A stretch of 39,229 nt of DNA from Anaerolinea sp. (lineage in GTDB: Bacteria > Chloroflexota > Anaerolineae > Anaerolineales > Anaerolineaceae), in contig PNON01000019.1 in NCBI GenBank assembly GCA_013824865.1, positions 1-39,229 on the forward strand, given 5' to 3'. The number at the start of each line of letters is the position of its first letter. The first letter of the stretch is position 1. The translations under genes were made by a program, and so were the position numbers. Positions 1 to 8,077 of this stretch are shown here, piece by piece. The notes under the pieces were generated by a model. That model was not told where the DNA came from. It searched no databases and worked only from the letters and a program-made list of their open reading frames with translations.

Positions 1-12
1 AACTGGTGAAAG

Positions 13-639
13 ATGAATAATGTCAATGACCGCGAACTGGAAGTCAAACTGTACCTGCTGCATCCGGAAGCATTTCAGCAAAAGATGGAAGACAATGGCG
101 CCAACCTGCTTCAGGCGAGGATCCATGAATGGAACCTGCGTTTTGATGCGCCTGATCACAGTCTTTCAGCTTCCGGCCGGGTATTGCGCTTGCGCCAGGA
201 TGCCATTACCCGTCTAACCTATAAGAGTGATGCGTCGCTCAGCACTGATGTGGCTGACAGACAGGAAATTGAAGTGGAAGTGGGTAGTTTTGACTCTATG
301 CGCCGCATCCTGGAACTGCTGGGTTTCACGGTTTACATAATGTACGAGAAATTCCGCACCACCTGGAATTGGCAGGGCTGCGAAATTACATTGGATGAAA
401 TGCCTTTCGGTACTTTTTGCGAAGTTGAGGGACCTGACGCAGCTGCCATCATGCAGGTTGTGCATGACCTGGGTCTCGCCTGGGAGAACCGTATTCTCAC
501 CAGTTACCTGGGCATATTTTCGATGCTGCGAAATATTGGATTTACAAGCGCAGAGAATTTGGTTTTTTCAGGTTTTACAGGTAGGGGTATCCCGCAGAAG
601 ATATTTGAGAAGATCGATATCCACCCGGCAGATTACTAG
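13..639 (+). CDS. CYTH domain protein (CyaB/thiamine triphosphatase-like)
   Basis: A 208-residue soluble protein that begins with the CYTH signature ExExK (ELEVKLYL, about residues 8-15). Basic strands follow (RVLRLRQD, RLTYK), then acidic ones (EIEVEVG; later ITLDEMPFGTFCEVEG), which is the order expected for the triphosphate tunnel fold. CYTH enzymes bind triphosphate groups with divalent metal; members include class IV adenylate cyclases, thiamine triphosphatases and inorganic triphosphatases. The substrate cannot be read from the sequence. The ATG is preceded by GGTGAAAG. The gene converges on murI with only about 7 bases between stops. Family assignment is secure, exact reaction is not. 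Confidence 0.85.
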   Translation: MNNVNDRELEVKLYLLHPEAFQQKMEDNGANLLQARIHEWNLRFDAPDHSLSASGRVLRLRQDAITRLTYKSDASLSTDVADRQEIEVEVGSFDSMRRILELLGFTVYIMYEKFRTTWNWQGCEITLDEMPFGTFCEVEGPDAAAIMQVVHDLGLAWENRILTSYLGIFSMLRNIGFTSAENLVFSGFTGRGIPQKIFEKIDIHPADY

Positions 640-646
640 CCGGGCT

Positions 647-1471
647 TTAAATCACCAGCTCCCGCCCCCAGCGTATCTCCTCCACCTGGATGCTAATCCC
701 GATTAACTGCCAGGCTAAATCTGCGAATGCACTACCAGGACCTGTGGTCACGTAAATGTGATGGCCAACTGGGCCATCTTTTGCGAGCCAGCCGCGCTCA
801 CCCAGCAGGCGGATTGCCTGTCGGGCAACTGCGGGTGCGGGGTCAATCACGCGCACGTCCGGGCCGGCAATAGCGCGGATCTGCGGGATGACGAACGGGT
901 AGTGGGTGCAACCCAGCACAATGGTATCTATGCCCTGTGCCAGCATCGGCAGGATGGCTTTTTCTAATATCTCCAGGGTATCCGGGCTGTCCAACTCACC
1001 TCTTTCAATTTGAGCTACCAACCCCGGGCAGATATCCTGCAGAATCCTGGCCCCATTCGCGAAGCGCTCCACTACTGAGGCATACAACTCGCCCTGAAAG
1101 GTGGCCGGGGTAGCCAGAACACCCACCACACCGGTGTGGGTGCTTTCAGCGGCTGGCTTTACAGCCGGTTCCATGCCTACAAAGGGGGTATCCGGGAATG
1201 TCTCACGCAAATGATGGAGCGCCGCGGCGGAGGCGGCATTACAGGCAACCACGATCAAACCAGCGCCCTTTTCTAGGAAATAGCGGGTAATCTCTTCAGA
1301 AAATGCCTGCACCTGCTTAAGTGGGCGCGGACCATAGGGTACATGCGCCTGGTCAGCCAGGTAGATGGTTGGCTGTGCAGGAATGAGTGTATGGATGGCT
1401 CGTAATACCGAAAGCCCGCCGACCCCAGAGTCAAAAACCCCGATGAGGGGGCGTTGTAAGTTATCTTTCAT
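647..1471 (-). CDS. murI: Glutamate racemase
   Basis: Interconverts L- and D-glutamate for peptidoglycan synthesis in the cytoplasm, using a two-cysteine acid/base mechanism without cofactor. Visible family motifs are the N-terminal GVFDSGVGGLSV, the first catalytic cysteine in VVACNAASAA (about Cys77) and the second in LGCTHYPFV (about Cys188). The length of 274 residues is normal. I chose the ATG at 1471 because GGGG lies just upstream; a GTG at 1489 would add six residues. The start overlaps the stop of the amidase gene by 11 bases, so translation is probably coupled. The usual ACNTASA motif reads ACNAASA here, a conservative change. Confidence 0.95.
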   Translation of the reverse strand: MKDNLQRPLIGVFDSGVGGLSVLRAIHTLIPAQPTIYLADQAHVPYGPRPLKQVQAFSEEITRYFLEKGAGLIVVACNAASAAALHHLRETFPDTPFVGMEPAVKPAAESTHTGVVGVLATPATFQGELYASVVERFANGARILQDICPGLVAQIERGELDSPDTLEILEKAILPMLAQGIDTIVLGCTHYPFVIPQIRAIAGPDVRVIDPAPAVARQAIRLLGERGWLAKDGPVGHHIYVTTGPGSAFADLAWQLIGISIQVEEIRWGRELVI

Positions 1472-2189
1472 TTTTCGCCCCGTAGTCACCTGCAGCAGAA
1501 ATCAGGCTGGAAAAAATGGCCTGAGCCGCCGGGTCTTCATGTAAAGCCTCCGGGTGCCACTGCACACCCATAAGGTAATGCCCATTATTGCTTTCCACTC
1601 CTTCCACCAGGCCATCTGCCGCCACAGCGCTGGCAGTCAACCCATTGCCCAACCGATCAATGCCCTGGTGGTGCAGGCTATTCACCTCCACTTCGTCGCG
1701 GCGCAGGATGCCAGCCAACCGGGTGCCTTTCAGGATGGTTACCGGGTGGGCAATGTAGGAAAATTTCGTGTTGGAATGCTGGATAGTGCTGCCAGAGACC
1801 TGATCCGGCAGATGGGTGAAAAGCGTACCGCCAAAAGCCACATTGATCAACTGCAGACCGCGGCATATACCCAGCAAAGGGATATGATGCTTGCGTGCTG
1901 CTGCAACAAGCGCCAGTTCCAGCGCATCTCGGTCTGAGTCCACGGAATCAACGTTGGGATGGGTGCAGCCATGATAGATGGCCGGGGCAATATCCCCGCC
2001 GCCTGAGAGCAGCAAGCCATCCAGACGAAGGGCGATATCCTCCGCATGATCCGCAGGGATGCCCACCGGCAGCAGCACCGGAATGCCCCGTGCGCGCAGG
2101 ATGGATTGAGTATAGTTTTCGAGCAGGGTGATCCGGGAAAGATCCGGGTTTTCGCGCTTGGTGGTGATGCCGATGAGGGGTGATGCCAT
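1461..2189 (-). CDS. Class-I glutamine amidotransferase-like hydrolase (peptidase C26, PuuD-like)
   Basis: A 242-residue stand-alone glutamine-amidotransferase-like hydrolase. The nucleophile cysteine sits in LGICRGLQLINVAFGG (about residues 106-121). The catalytic histidine and glutamate are in VQWHPEALHEDP near the C-terminus. LSGGGDIAPAIY is the oxyanion-side motif of the family. Relatives hydrolyse gamma-glutamyl compounds such as gamma-glutamyl-GABA, but the substrate here is not determined. Start ATG has GGAG eight bases upstream. It is the first gene of a two-gene unit with murI, which fits a theme of glutamate metabolism. Confidence 0.88.
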   Translation of the reverse strand: MASPLIGITTKRENPDLSRITLLENYTQSILRARGIPVLLPVGIPADHAEDIALRLDGLLLSGGGDIAPAIYHGCTHPNVDSVDSDRDALELALVAAARKHHIPLLGICRGLQLINVAFGGTLFTHLPDQVSGSTIQHSNTKFSYIAHPVTILKGTRLAGILRRDEVEVNSLHHQGIDRLGNGLTASAVAADGLVEGVESNNGHYLMGVQWHPEALHEDPAAQAIFSSLISAAGDYGAKNER

Positions 2190-2227
2190 GATCGTGTCTC
2201 CGGATGTATTTTACTATAACAACACAA

Positions 2228-2253
2228 GGGTGCAACCAATACAGGCTGCACCC
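2228..2253 (-). terminator. Hairpin terminator downstream of rplS
   Basis: Inverted repeat with arms GGGTGCA (2228-2234) and TGCACCC (2247-2253) just past the rplS stop. On the minus strand it is followed by a T-rich but interrupted tract (CTTGTGTTGTTAT), so it is a plausible but not ideal intrinsic terminator separating rplS from the amidase-murI unit. Confidence 0.6.
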
Positions 2254-2276
2254 GGCTATCATCCGCTATGAACGAA

Positions 2277-2624
2277 TTAGTTAAATTTCTGCTTGAGGCG
2301 GGCGCCTTTGCCGGTGCGGCTGCGCAAGAAGTACATGCGTGCGCGGCGGACGACATTGCTGCGTTCCACCACCACTTTTTCAATCCGCGGGGAGTGGAGC
2401 AGGAAGGTGCGCTCCACGCCGATACTGTTGCTGGCTACACGGCGCACGGTGAAGGTGGCGTTGTTGCCGCTCTTGGCGGTGTAAAGAACGGTGCCTTTGA
2501 ACTCCTGGATACGCTCACGGGTGCCTTCTTTGATCTTGACATGCACGCTGACCGCATCGCCCGGACGCAGGGCTGGAATATTTACATTATCGGGTGCCTG
2601 AACGGCTTTCATTAAGTCTGTCAT
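2277..2624 (-). CDS. rplS: 50S ribosomal protein L19
   Basis: A 115-residue protein with the L19 hallmarks: IPALRPGDAVSVHVKIKEG near the N-terminus, RIQEFKGTV, FTVRRVASNSIGVERTF, and the C-terminal RRARMYFLRSRTGKGARLK. L19 sits at the 30S-50S interface. I chose the ATG at 2624 because AAGGAACTGAGAAA provides a Shine-Dalgarno; an upstream ATG at 2645 would add seven non-conserved residues. It appears monocistronic, with its own promoter about 50 bases upstream and a hairpin downstream. The usual partners trmD and rimM are not in this window. Confidence 0.97.
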   Translation of the reverse strand: MTDLMKAVQAPDNVNIPALRPGDAVSVHVKIKEGTRERIQEFKGTVLYTAKSGNNATFTVRRVASNSIGVERTFLLHSPRIEKVVVERSNVVRRARMYFLRSRTGKGARLKQKFN

Positions 2625-2673
2625 TTTCTCAGTTCCTTGCCACAAAACTGCGCCTCATGTGGCGCGAATGTAT

Positions 2674-2702
2674 ATTCTATCACAGGTATTCTGACTCTAC
2701 AA
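2674..2702 (-). promoter_or_regulatory. Sigma-70-like promoter of rplS
   Basis: Reading the minus strand, a -35 box TTGTAG (2697-2702) and a -10 box TAGAAT (2674-2679) are separated by 17 bases, placing transcription start near 2667, about 43 bases before the rplS ATG. A small inverted repeat (GCGCC/GGCGC, 2650-2665) lies in the leader. Confidence 0.6.
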
Positions 2703-2832
2703 GCAATTTGATTATTATAATTTTTATTCTGTCACACGAACTCGTAGAAAGGCAGTCAAAAGAGAGTTCCAGTCAAAATTTTAGTTGCCGGAAACCCAAC
2801 AGAGGAAGGAAATCTCATTGGCCACATTCACT

Positions 2833-3216
2833 CTATCCCTTGATGTAAGACAGCTTTTCACAGATGGAACCATCCTTTACTTGGAATATATCCACCCCGC
2901 GCACATGCCTGCTTATTCCTGCTGTATCCATCCAGTCGTAGCGCCAGCGCATGACGCATCGAAACCCAAAGCTAAAAATCTCCTCGATCTCATTGTGCGC
3001 ATGTGGTGATTCACAGAAGAAATCCTGCCAAAACTGAGCTATAGCTTCCTTCCCCAAGCACACAGTCCCATCCGGGGCTGGTCCGCTGGATTCGAAGATA
3101 CAATCATCGCTTACCAGCCGCATCATACCGGCAACATCATGCCGATTGAAGGCCTCATTGAACTCAAGGACAACGCGTATCGCTGCTTCTAATCGTGACA
3201 TCCGGGCGGGGCTCAT
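2833..3216 (-). CDS. NTF2/SnoaL-like protein
   Basis: A 127-residue cone-fold protein of the nuclear transport factor 2 / SnoaL superfamily. Evidence is the N-terminal helix with EFNEAFNRHDVAGMMRLVSDDCIFESSGPAPDG, the CLGKEAIAQFWQDFF segment and the C-terminal strands MRWRYDWMD and RGVDIFQVKDGSICEKLSYIKG. Members are small hydrolases, isomerases or binding proteins, and nothing here fixes a substrate. The ATG at 3216 is preceded by AAGGAGGT with nine bases spacing; a GTG immediately after the SD is a less likely start. It stands alone, divergent from rarD. Confidence 0.8.
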   Translation of the reverse strand: MSPARMSRLEAAIRVVLEFNEAFNRHDVAGMMRLVSDDCIFESSGPAPDGTVCLGKEAIAQFWQDFFCESPHAHNEIEEIFSFGFRCVMRWRYDWMDTAGISRHVRGVDIFQVKDGSICEKLSYIKG

Positions 3217-3441
3217 AGCGATCACACCTCCTTCAGTGAAAGCTGATTCTCTGACTATAATACAGAATCTGGATATTGCGATAATGTTCTAAATAAGGAT
3301 CGCTATTTGCACAAGACGAGAATCATCAATTCAGTCCGCTCATCAGGCAAAATCATCTGCATAGCGTTCCATGGGGAAGAATGATACAAGGTTAAGGTAT
3401 ATCTGATATGATAACTGAATTCTTTTATTAACAGGTGTCAT

Positions 3442-4359
3442 ATGAAAAAAGGTATTATCGCTGCTCTGATCGCCTATTCTCTCTGGGGTGTCTTTCCCAT
3501 TTATTTTCACTGGTTGGCAGAGGTGCCAGCCATTCAAACCACAGCTCACCGCGTGGTGTGGTCCTTCGCATTGGTGCTGGTGGTCATCTTTACCCGCAAA
3601 GAGATGCGGGCTTTTCTGGCTTCCCTCACCTGGAAGAAAGCGGGCATCTATGTGCTGGCCGGTGCCTTGTTGGCCGCCAACTGGGGCACTTATGTTTGGG
3701 CAGTGGGATCCGGGCATGTGGTGGAATCCAGCCTGGGCTATTTCATCAACCCGATCATCAGCGTGCTGCTGGGGGTGATCTTTCTTCGTGAGAAGCTGAG
3801 GAAGGTGCAGTGGCTGGTGGTGGCGCTGGCGTTTAGCGGGGTGGCATACCTCACCTTTGCTTCCGGTCAATTGCCGTGGATCTCGCTGGTGCTCGCTTTC
3901 ACCTTCGGCTTGTATGGGTTGATCAAGAAAATCGCACCGCTGGGTGCATTGCACGGGCTGATGCTTGAAACTGCTGGTATTTTCCTGCCCGCGCTGGCGA
4001 TTTTAGTGGGGGCAGAGATCATTGGGAAAGGCGCTTTTGGGCATCTCTCCGGTACGACCACCCTGCTGCTGGCGTTGACTGGTATCGTCACCATCATCCC
4101 CCTGCTGCTGTTCTCGTCAAGCGCCAAGAGTGTACCGCTTTCCACATTGGGTATCATGCAATATACCGCGCCCACCTTTCAATTCTTACTGGGGGTGTTC
4201 CTGTTCAAGGAACCTTTTACTCCCGCAAAGTTGATTGGATTTGTGGTCATATGGGTGGCGCTCATTATCTTCACCGTGGAAAGTGTTTTACGCTTCCGCA
4301 AACCGGTTACCTCACAGCATCCGGTGCAGATCGGGCTGGAAGTGACGGATATTGCTTAA
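3442..4359 (+). CDS. rarD: EamA-family transporter RarD
   Basis: A 305-residue integral membrane protein with about ten hydrophobic segments and an EamA duplication. It begins MKKGIIAALIAYSLWGVFPIYFHWL, typical of RarD, and carries TAHRVVWSFALV, AANWGTYVWAV and ESSLGYFINPIISVLLGVIFLREKL, a conserved RarD block. RarD proteins are drug/metabolite-type exporters, named for chloramphenicol-sensitivity phenotypes; the natural substrate is uncertain. The ATG follows an AACAGGTGTCAT leader. It lies just upstream of tag on the same strand, separated by about 77 bases. Confidence 0.92.
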   Translation: MKKGIIAALIAYSLWGVFPIYFHWLAEVPAIQTTAHRVVWSFALVLVVIFTRKEMRAFLASLTWKKAGIYVLAGALLAANWGTYVWAVGSGHVVESSLGYFINPIISVLLGVIFLREKLRKVQWLVVALAFSGVAYLTFASGQLPWISLVLAFTFGLYGLIKKIAPLGALHGLMLETAGIFLPALAILVGAEIIGKGAFGHLSGTTTLLLALTGIVTIIPLLLFSSSAKSVPLSTLGIMQYTAPTFQFLLGVFLFKEPFTPAKLIGFVVIWVALIIFTVESVLRFRKPVTSQHPVQIGLEVTDIA

Positions 4360-4436
4360 CGCATTTTCAACCAGTTTTACCTGGATGCATCATTAACTAA
4401 TCTGTGCCATCGAGGTGTCGTAAATTCAGGAGAATG

Positions 4437-5015
4437 ATGACTGAAATTTCTCTCAACCGTTGTGAATGGAGCCAGGGTACCCCCATCTACATGGAGTATC
4501 ACGACCATGAATGGGGCACCCCGGTTCACGACAATATCCGCCTGTTTGAGATGATTGCTTTGGATGGCATGCAAGCCGGATTGAGTTGGTTGACGATCCT
4601 CAAGAAGCGCGAGAATTTCCGCCGTGCATTTGACGGCTTTGTACCTAAAATCGTGGCGAATTACTCTCAAACCAAAGTGGATGAACTGATGCAGGATATC
4701 GGTATCGTCCGCAACCGCTCCAAGATCGAAGCCATCATCACCAATGCCCGTTTGGCGCTGGATATCCAGAAAGAGTTCGGATCGCTGGATCATTATCTGT
4801 GGCAGTTTGTGGATGGGAAGCCGGTTGTGAATTGTTGGAAAACCATGGGTGAGATTCCGGCCAGTTCACCGCTCTCTGACCAGGTCAGCAAGGAGTTGAA
4901 AAAGCGCGGATTCAAGTTCTGCGGAACGACGATTACCTATGCCTTCCTGCAGGCCGCCGGCCTGGTCAATGACCATGTGGTGGATTGTTTCAGGTATAAA
5001 GAATTGATCCATTAA
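4437..5015 (+). CDS. tag: DNA-3-methyladenine glycosylase I
   Basis: Base-excision repair enzyme that removes 3-methyladenine from alkylated DNA. The zinc-binding residues of Tag are all present: Cys in NRCEW, His in YHDHEWG, and His plus Cys in NDHVVDCF near the C-terminus. The helix-hairpin region HDNIRLFEMIALDGMQAGLSWLTILKKRENFR is canonical. The protein has 192 residues, a usual length. AGGAG at 4428-4432 favours the second of two adjacent ATGs (4437). It is the last core gene before the accessory island. Confidence 0.96.
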   Translation: MTEISLNRCEWSQGTPIYMEYHDHEWGTPVHDNIRLFEMIALDGMQAGLSWLTILKKRENFRRAFDGFVPKIVANYSQTKVDELMQDIGIVRNRSKIEAIITNARLALDIQKEFGSLDHYLWQFVDGKPVVNCWKTMGEIPASSPLSDQVSKELKKRGFKFCGTTITYAFLQAAGLVNDHVVDCFRYKELIH

Positions 5016-5077
5016 TTACAAAGATATGGTTGGATTGAGCATTTTTTTAATAGATCCTTTTTCATAAAGCATTAAAT

Positions 5078-5119
5078 GGTAGGCCGGCTTGAGCGTCTTG
5101 TTGCGAAAGCCGACAACCA
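5078..5119. repeat. Palindromic intergenic repeat, copy 1
   Basis: Stem CGGCTT (5085-5090) pairs with AAGCCG (5107-5112). The loop starts GAGCG and ends TGCGA. Same orientation and loop as copies at 10446-10484 and 34765-34801, where the stem bases change in a compensatory manner. It lies at the left margin of the accessory island. Confidence 0.7.
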
Positions 5120-5189
5120 GCTATTTTTTTACCCAAGATACTTGGCGAAAGGAGAAAAAGTGAAAAATACGTAATCTAGTCCCAGATCT

Positions 5190-5543
5190 GTGGCTGTAAT
5201 CAGTATTATTTTATGCATGCCATTCATTATCCTTTTTTCTCTCCTCGTCCTTCATATCGAGCCGGATTTTGGACCCCTGCAGCCATACCTGGCCAATTCC
5301 TACCCTGACGAACCAACTGTATTTGGTTCAGTGATCGCCCTGGGTACTGTGCTATTGGTGCTTATTGCATTCCTGCTATATCTTATATTGATCGTACGCA
5401 CAAGGCGAGCTGGAGGAGGCCTGAAAGCCCATCCGGTAAGCCTTATCCTCGCTGTGATCACACTCTCCGCGATCCTGTTTATTTCAGGCGCCATCGTTGT
5501 CGATCAATTTCCGTGCTGGATCGGTGTCCCCAACGGTGACTAG
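5190..5543 (+). CDS. Small multi-pass membrane protein, unknown function
   Basis: A 117-residue protein with three strongly hydrophobic segments: about residues 2-22 (AVISIILCMPFIILFSLLVL), 45-70 (VFGSVIALGTVLLVLIAFLLY) and 83-105 (VSLILAVITLSAILFISGAIVV). A basic RTRRAGGG loop after the second segment should be cytoplasmic. The start is uncertain: the first in-frame start is GTG without a clear Shine-Dalgarno. No family is recognised. It sits between the left palindrome and the first restriction-modification remnant. Confidence 0.55.
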   Translation: MAVISIILCMPFIILFSLLVLHIEPDFGPLQPYLANSYPDEPTVFGSVIALGTVLLVLIAFLLYLILIVRTRRAGGGLKAHPVSLILAVITLSAILFISGAIVVDQFPCWIGVPNGD

Positions 5544-5691
5544 AGTGACATAGTCAAATGGCACAAAGGTAGTTTTTGTATAGCCGTACTTTACGGCATG
5601 CCACCCCACACTGGTGAGCTAAATTGATCATTCCAATTTCATGATCTGATATACAATAAACTTATAATCCATTCTCAAATGGGGAGAACCC

Positions 5692-5943
5692 ATGCCAGCA
5701 CCCGAGATCATTCATAATTTGGTCAAACGGTTCGAAGAGAACCGCGATGCCTACCGCTCCGGCAAATACAAGGCGCGGGAGATCGACCCCACGGATAGGG
5801 AGATTGATCGGCTGGTGTATGAGTTGTACGGTCTGACCGAGGATGAGAACAAGGATTGTAACGGTCGTAACGCCAGAGTTCTTGCTAGTTGTACCATAAG
5901 CATAATTGAGGTGGAAATGGAAAACAGGAGTGAAAACGTATAA
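5692..5943 (+). pseudogene. Internally deleted type IIG restriction-modification gene (tail copy A)
   Basis: The first 27 or so residues (PEIIHNLVKRFEENRDAYRS, then GKYK) match the N-terminal start of Eco57I-like type IIG restriction-modification enzymes. Residues 29-51 (DPTDREIDRLVYELYGLTED, preceded by AREI) match the extreme C-terminus of the same family. About 1000 residues of nuclease, methyltransferase and specificity domains are missing; the junction is near 5771, where the sequence switches to GGCGCGGGAGAT as in tail copy C. After GLTED the frame runs into unrelated sequence up to the stop at 5943. A GGGGAG ribosome site precedes the ATG, so a short product could still be made, but it could not act as an enzyme. 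Confidence 0.75.
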
Positions 5944-6081
5944 TAGGTCATCATTCAAATTTTGGAGATCGCTGTAAAATAATGGAAAATTCAGTCCTTA
6001 TTGGAAAAATCAGTGCATCCAGAAAAAATTATTTCTTGTATCATGATAGACATATACTATAGTTAGATTGCGGAGGTTGAA

Positions 6082-7278
6082 ATGAGTAAAATGCCATTTC
6101 CTATGATCACCCAGATCCATGTAAAAAATTATCGTAGCCTAGCTGATGTAACCATTGACATTGAACCTCTTACGATCTTTGTCGGGACTAACGGATCTGG
6201 CAAAAGCAATGCAGTGGACGTTTTAAGGTTTTTACGTGATATCCTATTACGTGGTCTAGACGCTGCAATCATGGATCGACATGGAATGAGTGCCATAAGG
6301 CGCTGGTCTCCGAAAGGTAAACCATATGATATTCATATTGGACTTAGTTTCGTTGGCGATGATTTTCAGGGAAAATATAGTTTTACTTTAGGAAGTGAAA
6401 GTCGGGGAGAATACAGAGTAAAATCTGAGTTATTATCAATTAAACCAATTAAGGGGGAATCGATTCAATACGAAATCAAGAATGGCGAATGGATAAAACC
6501 ATTAAAATACAAAACTCAAAACACAAAATCACTTCTAAACGATGATCAGAGTGATCTTCAGCTGTTAAAATTGGTGAGATTGCTCGAACCATCTGTTTCA
6601 TCACGGATGGTGAGCAATCCTTATCGTTTTTTTTCGAATATGGGATTTTATACAATATTCCCAAATAACCTTCGCGAACCTCAAAAATCAGCGAATCCAT
6701 ATCCACTTGACGAAGGCGGACAAAATATAGCCTCAGTTCTTCGGAACATTAAATCAAAAAAATCAAAAAATATATTTAATAGTATTATTGAATCTTTGTC
6801 TAAAGTAATTCCTGGCCTTGAGGATATTTTTGTCACTCAAATTGGAGGATATTATGTTACCCGGCTTCTTTATAAAGCGAAAGTGGAAGGGGACAGGCGA
6901 CCAACGTTTGAACTTTCTCAAGAGTCAGATGGCACATTGCGAATGTTGGGCATTCTTACCGCTCTTTACCAATTACCTCCTCGCACTTTAATGGCCATCG
7001 AAGAACCGGAACTAACCATTCACCCTGGTGCCTTAGGAGTGTTATGCGATGTAATAAACGAAGCTAGTATGCGTAGTCAAGTAATTATCACTACGCATAG
7101 TCCAGACTTAGTTGCCCAATTCCCAGCGAATGTTTTCCGGGTTGTCGAGAAAATCGAGGGGATCACTCATATTGGTTGTATTAGCGAAGATCAGCGTCGT
7201 GCAATTAATGAAAAACTATTTTCCCCAGGGGATTTGATGCGTATCGAAGGATTCCGACTCGAAGAATCAGCAACGTAG
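6082..7278 (+). CDS. AAA/ABC-type ATPase (AAA_21, OLD-like), putative defence protein
   Basis: A 398-residue ATPase of the SMC/ABC-like class. Walker A is GTNGSGKS (residues 35-42) after the typical start ITQIHVKNYRSLADV. A signature-like LSQESDGTLRMLGIL precedes the Walker B segment LMAIEEPELTIHPGAL (about 315), and the switch histidine is in VIITTHSPDLV. This is the AAA_21/OLD-type arrangement with a poorly conserved central insert. GGAGG lies five bases before the ATG. The gene for a DUF4276 protein starts nine bases downstream, so the two probably form one unit. OLD nucleases fuse such an ATPase to a TOPRIM domain; here the parts are on separate chains. An antiphage role is inferred from family and context. 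Confidence 0.85.
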   Translation: MSKMPFPMITQIHVKNYRSLADVTIDIEPLTIFVGTNGSGKSNAVDVLRFLRDILLRGLDAAIMDRHGMSAIRRWSPKGKPYDIHIGLSFVGDDFQGKYSFTLGSESRGEYRVKSELLSIKPIKGESIQYEIKNGEWIKPLKYKTQNTKSLLNDDQSDLQLLKLVRLLEPSVSSRMVSNPYRFFSNMGFYTIFPNNLREPQKSANPYPLDEGGQNIASVLRNIKSKKSKNIFNSIIESLSKVIPGLEDIFVTQIGGYYVTRLLYKAKVEGDRRPTFELSQESDGTLRMLGILTALYQLPPRTLMAIEEPELTIHPGALGVLCDVINEASMRSQVIITTHSPDLVAQFPANVFRVVEKIEGITHIGCISEDQRRAINEKLFSPGDLMRIEGFRLEESAT

Positions 7279-7286
7279 AGGGTATT

Positions 7287-7898
7287 ATGCCAAAAATTGT
7301 ACCTATTGTAGAAGGACCAGGCGATATCGAAGCCGTTCCAGAACTCTTGCGTCGAATTCTTTATGATTTATACCATGTTTATGATTGGGAGATAGCTCAT
7401 CCGTTAAAAGCTAATAATCTTACTACATTGAGAAATAATGTAAACAGTTTTATCACGTATGCTCATAGAATTCCGGGTTGTGGAGCTGTCTTAATTTTAT
7501 TAGATTTGGATGATGGGTGTCCAAAAATAGAAGCATTATCCTTAGCTAATGAGATTCGTCATACATACCATTTTACTTATCCCACATGTGTGGTCTTAGC
7601 TCATTGTGAATATGAATCTTGGTTTTTAGCAAGTCTAGATACCATTGCAGGAAATTGTGATATTCCTGAGGGCTTATCTTCTTCGTCACTAGCCGAAAAC
7701 AGAAGGGGTGCGAAAGAATGTTTAACACGGCTAATGCCCCCAGGTATAGCATATAAAGAAACGTATCACCAAGTCCGTATGACTCAATTCATTGATTTAA
7801 ATTTGGCACAAACCCGTTCTAGATCATTTCGGCGGTTATGCCACGCGATCTCGCAATTGATAACCACCAATACAACTAGTGGTTTTGTAACACCTTAG
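7287..7898 (+). CDS. DUF4276 family protein, TOPRIM-like
   Basis: A 203-residue protein matching DUF4276. It has VEGPGD at residues 8-13 (the glutamate position of a TOPRIM-like fold), an acidic ILLDLDDG motif at 69-77 that fits the DxD metal site, and the family-typical CEYESWFLAS at 107-116. The C-terminal DLNLAQTRSRSFRRLCHAI is also characteristic. It is the partner of the ATPase just upstream (eight bases between genes, AGAGGG before the start). Predicted to be the nuclease-like or nucleic-acid-binding half of a two-gene OLD-like defence module; catalysis is not demonstrated. Base composition is AT-rich like its partner. Confidence 0.8.
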   Translation: MPKIVPIVEGPGDIEAVPELLRRILYDLYHVYDWEIAHPLKANNLTTLRNNVNSFITYAHRIPGCGAVLILLDLDDGCPKIEALSLANEIRHTYHFTYPTCVVLAHCEYESWFLASLDTIAGNCDIPEGLSSSSLAENRRGAKECLTRLMPPGIAYKETYHQVRMTQFIDLNLAQTRSRSFRRLCHAISQLITTNTTSGFVTP

Positions 7899-7903
7899 CG
7901 CCA

Positions 7904-8074
7904 ATGGCTAATAACCGACATATGAAAGACCTGCACAAGCGCACTCCGTCCGCTCCGCACGAGCAGGACTCCCTGTCCCGCCAGATCCAATCCACGGACC
8001 GGGAGATCGATCGGCTGGTGTACGAGTTGTATGGTCTGACCGAAGAGGAGATTAAGATAGTGGAGGGTGGGTAA
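7904..8074 (+). pseudogene. Restriction-modification C-terminal tail, copy B
   Basis: An isolated 56-codon ORF (or 50 codons from the second ATG at 7922). It reads MKDLHKR and then STDREIDRLVYELYGLTEEE-IKIVEGG, the last residues of an Eco57I-like type IIG enzyme without any of the catalytic part. The nearest upstream gene is unrelated. Its last codons GTG-GAG-GGT-GGG-TAA contain GGAGG, and the DUF3800 start codon lies four bases after the stop, so the tail supplies the ribosome site for that gene. It shares TAACCGACAT (7912-7921) with copy D. Confidence 0.75.
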
Positions 8075-8077
8075 CCA

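Noticed and set aside
3343-3954. 203-residue minus-strand ORF overlapping rarD
   Set aside because: Gln/His-rich low-complexity translation, shadow of rarD.
5584-5598. GCCGTA/TACGGC inverted repeat as a terminator
   Set aside because: Three-base loop and no T-run on either side; nothing supports a function.
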